A stretch of DNA of 64,000 nt from contig NZ_CP083553.1 in the NCBI RefSeq assembly GCF_025144465.1, positions 392,501 to 456,500 on the forward strand. Direction: 5' to 3'. Below, one piece after another: positions 56,407 through 64,000 of the stretch. Under the pieces are notes generated by a model. That model was not told where the DNA came from. It made no database searches and saw nothing but the letters and a program-made list of their open reading frames with translations. This DNA comes from Leisingera sp. S132 (GTDB lineage: Bacteria > Pseudomonadota > Alphaproteobacteria > Rhodobacterales > Rhodobacteraceae). Both the position numbers and the translations under genes were made by a program. Position 1 is the first letter of the stretch, and every line of letters begins with the position of its first letter.

Positions 56407-57267
56407 TCACGCATACCGTTTGGCCCCGGCGACGCAGAGCACCACAAACGCGGTGGCGCCCAGCATGGCGGGGGCCACCGGCTCTGACAGCAGCCAGCCT
56501 GCCAGGATCAGGCCCAGGAACGGCTGCAAGAGCTGCAGCTGCCCCACGCCTGCGGTGCCGCCAAGCGCCAGGCCGCGGTACCAGAACACAAACCCGATCA
56601 GCATCGAGAACATCGAGACATAGCCCAGGCTGATCCAGACGGGCAGGCTGAGGCCCGCCAGGGTTTCAGGCCGGGCGGCCAGCGCAGTCAGCGCCATCAC
56701 CGGCAGCGCCAGCGCCAGCGCCCAGGAAATCACCTGCCAGCCGCCCAGCCGCCGCGACAGCTGTGCGCCCTCGGCATATCCCAGACCGCATAAGGTAATG
56801 GCCGCCAGCATCAGCGCATCGCCGGCCAGCGACACATCCGCGCTCTGCGACAGGGCAAACCCCGCCACCGCAAAGCTGCCGAGGATGGAAAACAGCCAGA
56901 ACAGCGGGCCGGGCCGCTCGCCGCCGCGCAGTACGCCGAAGATGGCGGTCGCCAGCGGCAGCAGGCCGATGAAGACGGTCGAATGCGCGGCTGTGATATG
57001 CTGCAGCGCCATCGCGGTCAGCAGCGGAAAGCCGATCACCACCCCGCCCGCGACCACTGCCAGCGGCAGCAGGTCCTGACGGCGCGGCACCGGCTGGCGC
57101 AGCAGCAGGAGCAGCGTGGCACCGGCCATTGCGGCTATGACAGCCCGGACTGAGGTCAGGAACACCGGGTCCAGCATCCCCACGGCAACACGGGTTGCAG
57201 GCAGTGATCCGCTGAAGATCACGACACCCAGCAGCCCGCTGCCCCAGCCTGAAAACGATGCCTGCAT
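56407..57267 (-). CDS. EamA-family (DMT) transporter, divergent from a MocR regulator
   Basis: The 286-residue membrane protein has about ten helices and two EamA halves, beginning with FSGWGSGLLGVVIFSGSLPATRV. It is divergent from a MocR-type regulator across a 118-bp gap that holds a strong palindrome, a typical regulator-exporter pairing. Substrate unknown. Confidence 0.88.
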   Translation of the reverse strand: MQASFSGWGSGLLGVVIFSGSLPATRVAVGMLDPVFLTSVRAVIAAMAGATLLLLLRQPVPRRQDLLPLAVVAGGVVIGFPLLTAMALQHITAAHSTVFIGLLPLATAIFGVLRGGERPGPLFWLFSILGSFAVAGFALSQSADVSLAGDALMLAAITLCGLGYAEGAQLSRRLGGWQVISWALALALPVMALTALAARPETLAGLSLPVWISLGYVSMFSMLIGFVFWYRGLALGGTAGVGQLQLLQPFLGLILAGWLLSEPVAPAMLGATAFVVLCVAGAKRYA

Positions 57268-57333
57268 GGTCTGACTCCCTTGTCTTTTGGGCTTTCTAAG
57301 ACTGCAGGCGTGTCATAGACAGATACAGGGCCA

Positions 57334-57353
57334 TACAGTTTTGTAAAACTGTA
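57334..57353. promoter_or_regulatory. 20-bp palindrome between the EamA and MocR genes
   Basis: TACAGTTTT and AAAACTGTA form a perfect 9-bp inverted repeat around GT. Further ATACAG copies lie on both sides (about 57323 and 57369). MocR regulators often bind such combined direct and inverted repeats. Confidence 0.65.
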
Positions 57354-57385
57354 CTGGAGGTTGGAGCAATACAGTGAGGTGTCCC

Positions 57386-58804
57386 ATGGCACAGCCCTCC
57401 CGACGTGCGCTGGTCATCAATGACATCCGGCGGCGCATCACGTCGCGGGCGCTGGTTGCGGGCGACAAGCTGCCGTCGGTCCGGGGCTGCGCGGCCAAGC
57501 TGGGCGTGTCGCCTTCCACCGTGGCGGAGGCCTATGACGTTCTGGCCGCCGAAGGGGTGATCCACGCGCGGCGCGGGGCGGGGTTCTATGTTGCAGCCAA
57601 GCCGCAGCCCTTCGCGGTGTCTGAGACCGGGCCGCAGCTGGCGCGCGAGGTGGATCCATTGTGGGTGGCGCGGCAGTCGCTGGATGCGGGCCCGGATGCG
57701 CCCAAGCCAGGCTGCGGCTGGCTGCCGGAGGATTGGATGCCTGTGGCCTCCCTGCGCCGTGCGATGCGGACGCTGGCAGCGGCACCGGAAGCAGTGCTGA
57801 CGGACTATGGCAGTTCCAAGGGCGCCGCCGGGCTGCGGCGCCATATCAGCCGCCAGCTGTTCGACCAGGGACTGGCCTGCCCGCCGGATCAAGTGCTGCT
57901 GACCGGTTCTGGTTCGCAGGCACTGGATCTGGTCTGCCGGATGCTGCTGCGCCCGGGCGACACCGTGCTGGTTGATGATCCCTGCTACTTCAATTTCCAG
58001 GCGCTGCTGCGGGCGCATCAGATCCGCATTTTTGGGGTGCCTTACACGCCGGACGGCCCGGACCTGGAGTGTTTCGAGGCAGCGCTGGGGGAACATCATC
58101 CGCGGCTCTACCTGACCAATTCCGCGCTGCACAATCCGACCGGGGCCACGATCACTGCGCCAGTGGCGCACCGGGTGCTGGCGCTGGCCGCGCAGCATGA
58201 CCTGATCATTGTCGAGGATGACATTTTTGCGGATTTCGAGCCGGAGCTATCCCCGCGGCTGGCCACACTGGATGGGCTGGAGCGGGTGGTGCGGACCGGG
58301 AGTTTTTCAAAAACCCTCTCGGCCTCGTTGCGCTGCGGCTACATTGCCGCCCGCGGCAGCTGGATCGAGGCGCTGACCGACCTGCAGGTTGCGGTGAATT
58401 TCAGCGGCCCCAGCCCGATGGTGGCGGAACTGCTGCACACAGTGCTGACGGATGGCAGCTGCCGCAAGCATCTGGAGGCCCTGCGCCACCGGCTGAGCCG
58501 CTGCCGGGCTGAGGCGCAGGTGCGGCTGGCGGAGCTTGGGATCCGACCCTGGGTGCAGCCGCGCGGCGGTTTCTACCTGTGGAGCGAGCTGCCGGGCGGG
58601 ATGGATGCGGCGGTGCTTGCGCGTGCCGCCCTGCAGGAGGGGATGGTTCTGGCGCCCGGCAATGTGTTCAGCGTGTCGCAAGGCAAGGCGCCGTTCATGC
58701 GGTTCAACGTGAGTCAGATGCAGGACAGCGCCTGCTGGCAGACCCTGGCGCGGCTGCTCGAAACCGAGGGCGGTGCTGCCGCTGGCTGGAAAGGCGCTGG
58801 CTGA
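57386..58804 (+). CDS. MocR-type regulator (GntR HTH fused to an aminotransferase domain)
   Basis: The 472-residue protein has a GntR winged helix (about 8-75: VINDIRRRITSRALVAGDKL, then LGVSPSTVAEAYDVLAAEG) fused to a fold-type I aminotransferase domain with the PLP lysine K309 in TGSFSKTLSAS. MocR proteins use bound PLP as a sensor. GAGG eight bases before the ATG at 57386 supports this start over a GTG at 57374. It probably controls the divergent EamA gene and itself through the palindrome at 57334-57353. Confidence 0.92.
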   Translation: MAQPSRRALVINDIRRRITSRALVAGDKLPSVRGCAAKLGVSPSTVAEAYDVLAAEGVIHARRGAGFYVAAKPQPFAVSETGPQLAREVDPLWVARQSLDAGPDAPKPGCGWLPEDWMPVASLRRAMRTLAAAPEAVLTDYGSSKGAAGLRRHISRQLFDQGLACPPDQVLLTGSGSQALDLVCRMLLRPGDTVLVDDPCYFNFQALLRAHQIRIFGVPYTPDGPDLECFEAALGEHHPRLYLTNSALHNPTGATITAPVAHRVLALAAQHDLIIVEDDIFADFEPELSPRLATLDGLERVVRTGSFSKTLSASLRCGYIAARGSWIEALTDLQVAVNFSGPSPMVAELLHTVLTDGSCRKHLEALRHRLSRCRAEAQVRLAELGIRPWVQPRGGFYLWSELPGGMDAAVLARAALQEGMVLAPGNVFSVSQGKAPFMRFNVSQMQDSACWQTLARLLETEGGAAAGWKGAG

Positions 58805-58838
58805 TAGCCTGCCTGCAGTGCGGCCGGCGCTGGCCCTG

Positions 58839-59387
58839 TTAGCCGTAGTCGAGCTTGGACTGCGCGATCAGTGCTTGGGCCGAGGCGCGGGTTTCGTAGT
58901 TTTCGAGGAAAACAAGGTCATGCACTCTGCTGGCCTCCTCGATCCGCCTCAAGTCCTCTGTCAGGGCGCGGTCGTAGAGTTCGGCCGGAGTGCTGCTGCG
59001 CCCCCTTACCTCGAATTGGGATCCGAGCACAGCCACCTGCTGGCCGCTGCGCATCAGCTTGGCCAAAAAGACCAGATTCAGAAACCTGCTGCCGTCCTTG
59101 CGGTGGTTCACCAGCAGGAAACGCGCCTGCCCGGCGGCGGGGTCCGTCAGGAATTCGCGCATCCGCTCGCGTACGGGGCCGGCACCGCCTTGGGGCTGAA
59201 GAAAGCGGCAGTTGCGCCCCAGAACCTCATCCGCGCCATAGCCGGTCAGCGTGCAGAACGCGCTGTTGACCCCGGTAAGCGGGCTGTCCGGCTGGGTGGA
59301 ATCCGCAAGCGTCAGCGCAACGCTGCTGCGTCCGAAAATGCTGAGGAGGGCGTCAAAGCCGCTGTGATCGTTGAAGAATGCGGGCAT
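58839..59387 (-). CDS. short LOV-domain blue-light photoreceptor
   Basis: The 182-residue protein has a PAS/LOV core (about 13-125) with the flavin-adduct motif GRNCRFLQ, C60 being the photoactive Cys. LVNHRKDGSRFLNLVFL and GSQFEVRGR are typical of LOV strands, the final Gln being the flavin-contacting residue. No output domain follows; a C-terminal helix (residues 130-182) may mediate dimerisation, as in short LOV proteins such as that of Dinoroseobacter shibae. The ATG at 59387 begins the domain; a longer frame overlaps the neighbouring regulator gene. Confidence 0.88.
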   Translation of the reverse strand: MPAFFNDHSGFDALLSIFGRSSVALTLADSTQPDSPLTGVNSAFCTLTGYGADEVLGRNCRFLQPQGGAGPVRERMREFLTDPAAGQARFLLVNHRKDGSRFLNLVFLAKLMRSGQQVAVLGSQFEVRGRSSTPAELYDRALTEDLRRIEEASRVHDLVFLENYETRASAQALIAQSKLDYG

Positions 59388-59514
59388 GGCGGCATTCTGA
59401 TACCAGCAGAGGAGAGTCGCAACAAAAAGGAGCGTTCCCGAAGGTAAGCTTCGTTCACGCCCTCTGGTCTGCGGCAGGCCGCTTGGCACTGCCAGGCCGC
59501 GGCGGCGCGGACCG

Positions 59515-60216
59515 TCAGCCCTGGGTGAACAGCTGGTAGCCCGGATGGGCAACCGCGCTGAGGCTGGTGATCGGGGCCTCGCCGATCCAAGTGGTGCGCT
59601 CCATTACAAACAGCGCATCCCCGGGCTTGCTTTGAAGTATCCCGCTGTCGCTGTCGGTGCCGGGGCGGGCATAGAGGCGCAGGTCGCAGCGGCTGTAGGG
59701 GCGGTTGCGGACCAGCCATTCGTTGGCGCTTTCCCGGGTCAGGTCCACCGAGGTGATCTCCGGCACGGTTTCCAGGCAGATCCAGCGGTCCTCGAAAATA
59801 TAGGGGCGGCTGTCGGCCAGGTGCAGGGCCTCGACGCGCAGCATCGGGCGGGCTTCGGGCAGGGCGAAGTTGGCCATGATGGCCGGGCTGGACGGCTGCA
59901 CGGATTGCCGGATCAGCTGGTAGCCGTAGGTGCTGCCTTTCTGCTCGACTTCAAGCCGGGTGATCGGAATGTTGAGCGTTGCCCGCGTCACCGGGTCGCG
60001 CCGCACCATGGTGCCGCCCTTGCGGCGCCGTTCCACCAGGCCGCTTTGGGCCAGGTCGCGCATTGCCCGGTGAACGGTGGAGCGTGCACAGCCGAAGCGG
60101 GCGGCGAATTCCTCGTCCCGCGGCAGCTTGTCCCCCGGCCCGTAGGTGGAGTTCAGGATCATCTCCCGGATGCTGTCCCGGATGCTCACCCAGGAATGCC
60201 GCTGCTTGTCCGTCAT
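59515..60216 (-). CDS. GntR-family regulator with UTRA domain (HutC type), divergent from dctP
   Basis: The 233-residue regulator has an N-terminal winged helix (about 10-75: RDSIREMILNSTYGPGDKL, then FGCARSTVHRAMRDLAQSG) and a C-terminal UTRA ligand-binding domain (to GDALFVMERTTWIGEAPITS). GGGGAGGACG before the ATG at 60216 fixes the start; the open frame continues upstream through the operator. It is divergent from the TRAP genes across a 200-bp gap with a perfect 28-bp palindrome, so it very likely represses the transporter. Confidence 0.92.
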   Translation of the reverse strand: MTDKQRHSWVSIRDSIREMILNSTYGPGDKLPRDEEFAARFGCARSTVHRAMRDLAQSGLVERRRKGGTMVRRDPVTRATLNIPITRLEVEQKGSTYGYQLIRQSVQPSSPAIMANFALPEARPMLRVEALHLADSRPYIFEDRWICLETVPEITSVDLTRESANEWLVRNRPYSRCDLRLYARPGTDSDSGILQSKPGDALFVMERTTWIGEAPITSLSAVAHPGYQLFTQG

Positions 60217-60305
60217 CGTCCTCCCCAGGCCAAACGGGAAAATGCGCTGCGCCGCTCCATATTGCATTCTGCGCGGAAAGGCGAATTGAACCCGCGCAAC
60301 CGTGA

Positions 60306-60334
60306 TTGACATTAATATGTAGCTACATATTAAT
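60306..60334 (+). promoter_or_regulatory. candidate dctP promoter inside the palindrome
   Basis: TTGACA (60306-60311) and ATTAAT (60329-60334) are spaced 17 bases and both lie largely within the 28-bp palindrome. The predicted leader is about 75 bases. Confidence 0.6.
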
Positions 60335-60336
60335 GT
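60309..60336. promoter_or_regulatory. perfect 28-bp palindromic operator upstream of dctP
   Basis: The half-site ACATTAATATGTAG is followed directly by its exact reverse complement. The dyad is centred between the divergent GntR/UTRA and dctP genes and covers the only good promoter in the gap. Confidence 0.8.
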
Positions 60337-60416
60337 AAAGCGCGTACAAAAAACCGATATCTGCGCTGCCGTGCGCGGCCCGCAGCAGATGCACCGACAG
60401 ACGGAGGACTGGAGAC

Positions 60417-61502
60417 ATGGAAAGACGCGCATTCTTGAAAGCAGGCGCAATGGGCGCGGCTGCGGCCACGCTGGCCAGCCCGGCCATCGCTCAGGGCAAG
60501 ATGCAGTGGAAGATGGTCACGGCCTGGCCCAAGAACCTGCCGGGACCGGGTGTGGCGGCGCAGATGCTGGCCGACCGGATCACCACTCTTTCGGGCGGCC
60601 GGATCGAGGTGAAGCTGTTTGCCGCGGGTGAACTGGTGCCGGGCCGCGGGGTGTTCGACGCGGTGTCCGAAGGCACGGCTGAGTTGTACCATGCTGTTCC
60701 GGCATACTGGGGCTCCAAGTCCAAGGGCATTCTGCTGTTCGGCTCGCAGCCGTTCGGCCTGCGCGCGGATGAGCAGTTCGGCTGGCTGTACCACGGCGGC
60801 GGCCAGGCATTGTATGACGAGATGTACGGCCGTTTCGGCATCAAGCCGTTCCTGTGCGGCAACTCCGGCCCGCAGTGGGGCGGCTGGTTCAAGACCGAGA
60901 TCAACTCTGCCGAAGACCTGAAAGGGCTGAAGTTCCGCACCACCGGCCTGGCGTCGGAAATGGCCTCGAAACTGGGCATGGCGGCAGAGGCCACCAGCGG
61001 CCCGGCGATGTTCCAGGGCCTGCAGACCGGCGCGCTGGACGCGGGTGAGTTCATCGGCCCCTGGACCGACAGTGCGCTGGGCTATTACCAGGTGGCCAAG
61101 AACTATTACTGGCCCGGTGTGGGCGAGCCGTCCTCGGCTGAGGAATGCGGCGTCAATGCCAATGCCTTTGCCGGGCTGCCCGATGATCTGAAACAGGTCG
61201 TGTCGCTGGCCTGCGAGAGCCTCTACAATCCGGTCTGGACCGAATACACCACCAAACACGCGCTGGCCCTCAAGAAGATGGTCGACGAGGACGGTGTGCA
61301 GGTGAAGATGTTCCCTGAGGACGTGATCGCCGCAATGGGCGCTGCCGCCAAGGAAGTGATTGCCGAACTGCAGGAGGACGAGGATGAGCTGGTGCGCCGC
61401 ATCACCGAAAGCTTCCTGGCCTACCGTGACAGCGTGGGCGGCTACATGAGCTATGCCGACAATGGCCAGATGAATGCCCGTGCCTCGGTGATGGGTTACT
61501 GA
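60417..61502 (+). CDS. dctP: TRAP transporter substrate-binding protein
   Basis: The 361-residue periplasmic protein has a Tat-like leader (MERRAFLKAGAMGAAAATLA, cut near AIAQ). It belongs to the DctP/TakP branch: WKMVTAWPKNLPGPG, GGRIEVKLFAAGELVPGRGV, and LKGLKFRTTGLASEM with the substrate-carboxylate Arg. TakP-like members bind 2-oxo acids, often as dimers; the true ligand is unknown. GGAGAC before the ATG supports the start. A hairpin with T tract separates it from dctQ, which would favour higher levels of the binding protein. Confidence 0.92.
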   Translation: MERRAFLKAGAMGAAAATLASPAIAQGKMQWKMVTAWPKNLPGPGVAAQMLADRITTLSGGRIEVKLFAAGELVPGRGVFDAVSEGTAELYHAVPAYWGSKSKGILLFGSQPFGLRADEQFGWLYHGGGQALYDEMYGRFGIKPFLCGNSGPQWGGWFKTEINSAEDLKGLKFRTTGLASEMASKLGMAAEATSGPAMFQGLQTGALDAGEFIGPWTDSALGYYQVAKNYYWPGVGEPSSAEECGVNANAFAGLPDDLKQVVSLACESLYNPVWTEYTTKHALALKKMVDEDGVQVKMFPEDVIAAMGAAAKEVIAELQEDEDELVRRITESFLAYRDSVGGYMSYADNGQMNARASVMGY

Positions 61503-61516
61503 TAGCGGCAAGACAG

Positions 61517-61547
61517 CCGGCGCCTGCAGCAGCGGGCGCCGGTTTTT
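61517..61547 (+). terminator. hairpin between dctP and dctQ
   Basis: CCGGCGCC pairs perfectly with GGCGCCGG across 10 bases and is followed by TTTTT. It probably attenuates transcription into the membrane-subunit genes. Confidence 0.82.
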
Positions 61548-61562
61548 GATGGGGAGAGCAGG

Positions 61563-62057
61563 ATGCAACGGGTTGCAGATGCGCTGGACGGTGTGAACCG
61601 GGGGCTGGCGCATGTGGTGCGCTGGCTGGCGCTGGTCATGGTGCTGGCGCAGTTCGCTATCGTGGTCGGGCGCTATGTGTTCGGGGTGAACTCGATCGCC
61701 GCGCAGGAGAGCGTTCTCTATATGCATGCCACCCTGTTCATGCTGGCCGCGGGCTACACTCTGCTGGTCGACAAGCATGTGCGGGTCGATGTGTTTTATG
61801 CCGGCCTCAGCCGCAGGGCGCAGCGCCGCATCGATATCTTCGGCCACCTGTTTTTGCTGCTGCCCTCGATGGCGGCGCTGCTCTACTGGTCCTGGCCGTC
61901 GGTGCGCAATTCCTGGTCCATCCTCGAAGGCCCGCTGGCAGTTGGCGGCATTGAGGCCGTATTCCTGCTGAAATCGCTGATCCCGGCCTTCTGCGTGCTG
62001 GTGATGCTGCAATCTCTGGCGCTGCTGATCCGCCTGCTTTCCGAAGGTGACGCCTGA
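61563..62057 (+). CDS. dctQ: TRAP transporter small membrane subunit
   Basis: The 164-residue protein has four transmembrane helices (WLALVMVLAQFAIVVGRYVF, SVLYMHATLFMLAAGYTLL, FGHLFLLLPSMAALLYW and LIPAFCVLVMLQSLALLI), the normal DctQ layout. GGGGAGAGCAGG precedes the ATG. Its stop overlaps the dctM start by one base. Confidence 0.92.
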   Translation: MQRVADALDGVNRGLAHVVRWLALVMVLAQFAIVVGRYVFGVNSIAAQESVLYMHATLFMLAAGYTLLVDKHVRVDVFYAGLSRRAQRRIDIFGHLFLLLPSMAALLYWSWPSVRNSWSILEGPLAVGGIEAVFLLKSLIPAFCVLVMLQSLALLIRLLSEGDA

Positions 62058-63607
62058 TGACCGCCTATCTTGACCTGATCATGTTCGCCGCATTGATGGC
62101 GGCGATCCTCATGGGGTTTCCGGTCGCTTTCTCCATTGCCGGTGTGGCGGTGATCTTTGCCTATCTCGGTTGGGTGCTGGGGGTAATGGACATCTCGCTG
62201 CTGGGGGCGCTGGGCCAGCGGGCATTCGGCCTGCTGAGCAACGAGGTGCTGATCGCCATTCCGCTATTCGTGCTGATGGGGGCAATCCTGGAGAAAAGCC
62301 GCATCGCGGAAGAGCTCTTGGACACCATGGGGCGGCTGTTCGGCCAGCTGAAGGGGGGCTTGGGTATTTCGGTGGTACTGGTTGGGGCGCTGCTGGCGGC
62401 CTCGACCGGGATTGTCGGCGCGACCGTGGTGGCGATGGGGATGATCGCCCTGCCAGCCATGCTGCGCGCAGGCTATGATCCGCGGGTGGCGTCAGGCATT
62501 GTGTGCACGGCCGGCACGCTGGGGCAGATCATCCCGCCTTCAACGCTTTTGATCATCCTGGCGGATGTGATGTCGAACGCCTACCAGCAGGCCCAGTACG
62601 AACAGGGCAAGTTCTCAGTCGAGGCGCTGTCGGTGGGCCAGTTTTTTGCCGCGGCGCTGGTTCCGGGGCTGGTGCTGGTGCTGCTCTATCTTCTCTACAT
62701 CCTGATCCGCGGCCTGCTGCGGCCGCAGGACATGCCGTCGGCGCCGGCCGGGGCGGTCCGCCCGGCACGTGCCGAAATCGTGCGCGCGGTGGTGCCGCCG
62801 GTCCTGCTGATCTTTGCCGTGCTCGGCGCCATCCTGGGCGGTGTTGCCACCCCGACGGAAGCGGCATCGGTGGGCGGCATCGGCGCCCTGCTGATGGCGG
62901 GCGCAAGGGCAGGCGGCCCGGCGCCGCTGATCCTGTTCGGTGCGGCGGCCCTGATCCTGCTGGGGATCCTGTCCGGTGTGCATCCGGTGCGGCTGCAGCG
63001 CAGCGACCTGGGCGCCGGCGATCTGGCAGCGGGCGTTTTCTATGCGCTGCTGGCGGGCGCAGGGGGTATTGCCATCCTGGCGGCCCTGCGCAGCGGGCTG
63101 CAGAAACGCATCCTGCATGACGCCGTGACCTCAACCGCTACGATGACGGCGATGATCTTTGCAACCATTCTGGCGGCTGGCATGTTCTCCCTGGTTTTCA
63201 TCGGGCTGGGCGGCGAGGAGCGGGTGGCGCATTTCCTGGGCAGCATGCCCGGCGGCCCGACCGGTGCGCTGCTGTTCTGCATGCTGTTCATCTTTGTGCT
63301 GGGCTTCTTCCTCGATTTTGTCGAAATCTCTGTCATCGTGCTGCCGCTGGTGACGCCGGCCCTGATCCTGATGGGCCATGATCCGGTCTGGCTGGGCATC
63401 CTGATTGCGATCAACCTGCAGACCAGTTTCCTGACGCCGCCCTTTGGCTTTTCGCTGTTTTACCTGCGCGGCGCCGCGCCCAAGGAAGTCACCACCCGCC
63501 AGATTTACCAGGGGGTGGTGCCGTTCATCGGGTTGCAGGCGGCGGGCGTTCTGCTGGTCTGGCTGTTCCCCGGTCTTGCCACCTGGCTGCCGGCCGCAAT
63601 TTTCTGA
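62057..63607 (+). CDS. dctM: TRAP transporter large membrane subunit
   Basis: The 516-residue transport subunit has about 14 helices, against about 425 residues for the commonest DctM proteins. Conserved parts are LLAASTGIVGATVVAMGMIAL and AGTLGQIIPPSTLLIILAD near the N-terminus and FLDFVEISVIVLPLVTPAL plus NLQTSFLTPPFGFSLFYLRG near the C-terminus. The extra length is a stretch around residues 280-350 with additional helices, seen in the larger DctM group paired with TakP-like binding proteins. Confidence 0.92.
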   Translation: MTAYLDLIMFAALMAAILMGFPVAFSIAGVAVIFAYLGWVLGVMDISLLGALGQRAFGLLSNEVLIAIPLFVLMGAILEKSRIAEELLDTMGRLFGQLKGGLGISVVLVGALLAASTGIVGATVVAMGMIALPAMLRAGYDPRVASGIVCTAGTLGQIIPPSTLLIILADVMSNAYQQAQYEQGKFSVEALSVGQFFAAALVPGLVLVLLYLLYILIRGLLRPQDMPSAPAGAVRPARAEIVRAVVPPVLLIFAVLGAILGGVATPTEAASVGGIGALLMAGARAGGPAPLILFGAAALILLGILSGVHPVRLQRSDLGAGDLAAGVFYALLAGAGGIAILAALRSGLQKRILHDAVTSTATMTAMIFATILAAGMFSLVFIGLGGEERVAHFLGSMPGGPTGALLFCMLFIFVLGFFLDFVEISVIVLPLVTPALILMGHDPVWLGILIAINLQTSFLTPPFGFSLFYLRGAAPKEVTTRQIYQGVVPFIGLQAAGVLLVWLFPGLATWLPAAIF

Positions 63608-63688
63608 CAAGGGAAACGGATTGCAGATAGGAGGGCTGTGCGGAGAATAACCTGCGCGTCGTCCGCATTCGCGCTGCCGCGGTACGCA

Positions 63689-64000
63689 TTACTGCGGAGG
63701 CGCGGGGAAGGCCTGCCCCTGGTGGCCAAGGCAGGTTTCCATTTCCGCCTGCATGTTTTCGATGGCGTTGCACAGCTGCTCTGCGAATGCCTTGGAGGTC
63801 AGCGACTGGGTGGCGTAGCCCGGCGTCAGGATCGATACGCCGGTTCCGATTCGCGGGCGGAACCTGCGAAACACCAGATCCTTCGTGGTCTGCCGCTGCT
63901 GCAGGCAGCTGTAGGCAGTGATCATGTCGCAGATCATGTAGCAGATGCCTGCCGCAACAAATTGCAGGCCAGGTGCCCAGGTGCGCAGCTCCAGCCGCTT
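63689..64000 (-). CDS. hypothetical protein, 3' part
   Basis: The frame is open to the window end, so the gene start lies outside. The visible 103 residues include VAAGICYMICDMITAYSCLQ and end ETCLGHQGQAFPAPPQ. I recognise no family. Cys residues are frequent (five in the visible part). An internal ATG at 63937 would give an 82-residue product, but the upstream frame shows no stop. Confidence 0.45.
   Translation of the reverse strand, partial: KRLELRTWAPGLQFVAAGICYMICDMITAYSCLQQRQTTKDLVFRRFRPRIGTGVSILTPGYATQSLTSKAFAEQLCNAIENMQAEMETCLGHQGQAFPAPPQ

Noticed and set aside
60330-62012. Minus-strand open frame (560 codons) opposite dctP and dctQ
   Set aside because: It spans two well-supported genes and their attenuator, so it is a shadow frame.

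Overview
The window looks like a chromosomal segment of a marine roseobacter-group alphaproteobacterium (Rhodobacteraceae, close to Leisingera/Phaeobacter/Ruegeria). This rests on the high GC content, the strong preference for GC-ending codons, and gene neighbourhoods typical of that group: rpsA, ihfB-lapA-trpF-trpB, trpA, rplY-pth, COG0523-DUF6525, TRAP transporters and a Tad pilus locus. I saw no tRNA, rRNA or CRISPR array. The genus is inference only.

Layout. (1) 1-2900: the 3' end of a chemoreceptor gene, then insertion-sequence debris: an IS5-family element with perfect 24-bp ends whose transposase carries a 41-bp frameshifting insertion, and an IS3-family orfA remnant. (2) 2915-9246: a phosphonate module, with a LysR regulator divergent from phnW-phnA-phnY (2-aminoethylphosphonate to phosphonoacetate to acetate plus phosphate) and a class-III PLP enzyme that fits PbfA, which feeds hydroxylated aminoethylphosphonate into the same pathway. 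(3) 9489-19579: a Tad/Flp pilus cluster (flp, cpaB, tadG-like, two tadE-like genes, cpaE, cpaF, tadB, tadC, a LuxR-type regulator, tadV) with no secretin gene in sight. (4) 19601-23772: an mdeR-mdeA-mdeB-type methionine catabolism set (Lrp regulator, methionine gamma-lyase, AceE-like 2-oxobutyrate dehydrogenase E1). (5) 23845-29974: an Orn/Lys/Arg decarboxylase, then a MarR regulator and a 1065-residue reductive dehalogenase fused to its own flavin/[2Fe-2S] reductase.

(6) 30066-35771: a small membrane protein, a formylglycine-type sulfatase with a divergent LysR gene, a COG0523 metal-chaperone GTPase behind a Zur-like box with a DUF6525 gene, and an HxlR/nitroreductase pair. (7) 35898-49368: housekeeping blocks (rpsA, ihfB-lapA-trpF, trpB, ychF, trpA) with accessory genes between them, including an Amt-family protein that lacks both pore histidines and a PagL-like lipid A deacylase. 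(8) 49509-57267: an FMN-dependent alpha-hydroxy-acid dehydrogenase, a periplasmic di-haem protein, rplY, a DadA-like oxidase, pth, a nucleoside hydrolase and an EamA exporter. (9) 57386-64000: a MocR regulator with a strong palindromic operator, a LOV-domain protein, and a GntR/UTRA-controlled TRAP transporter (dctPQM) whose promoter lies inside a perfect 28-bp palindrome.

The functional theme is scavenging of marine organic N, P, S and halogenated compounds by small regulator-plus-enzyme cassettes inserted between conserved housekeeping genes. The strongest leads are the self-sufficient reductive dehalogenase, the twin-histidine-less Amt protein, the secretin-less Tad locus and the PbfA-extended phosphonate pathway.
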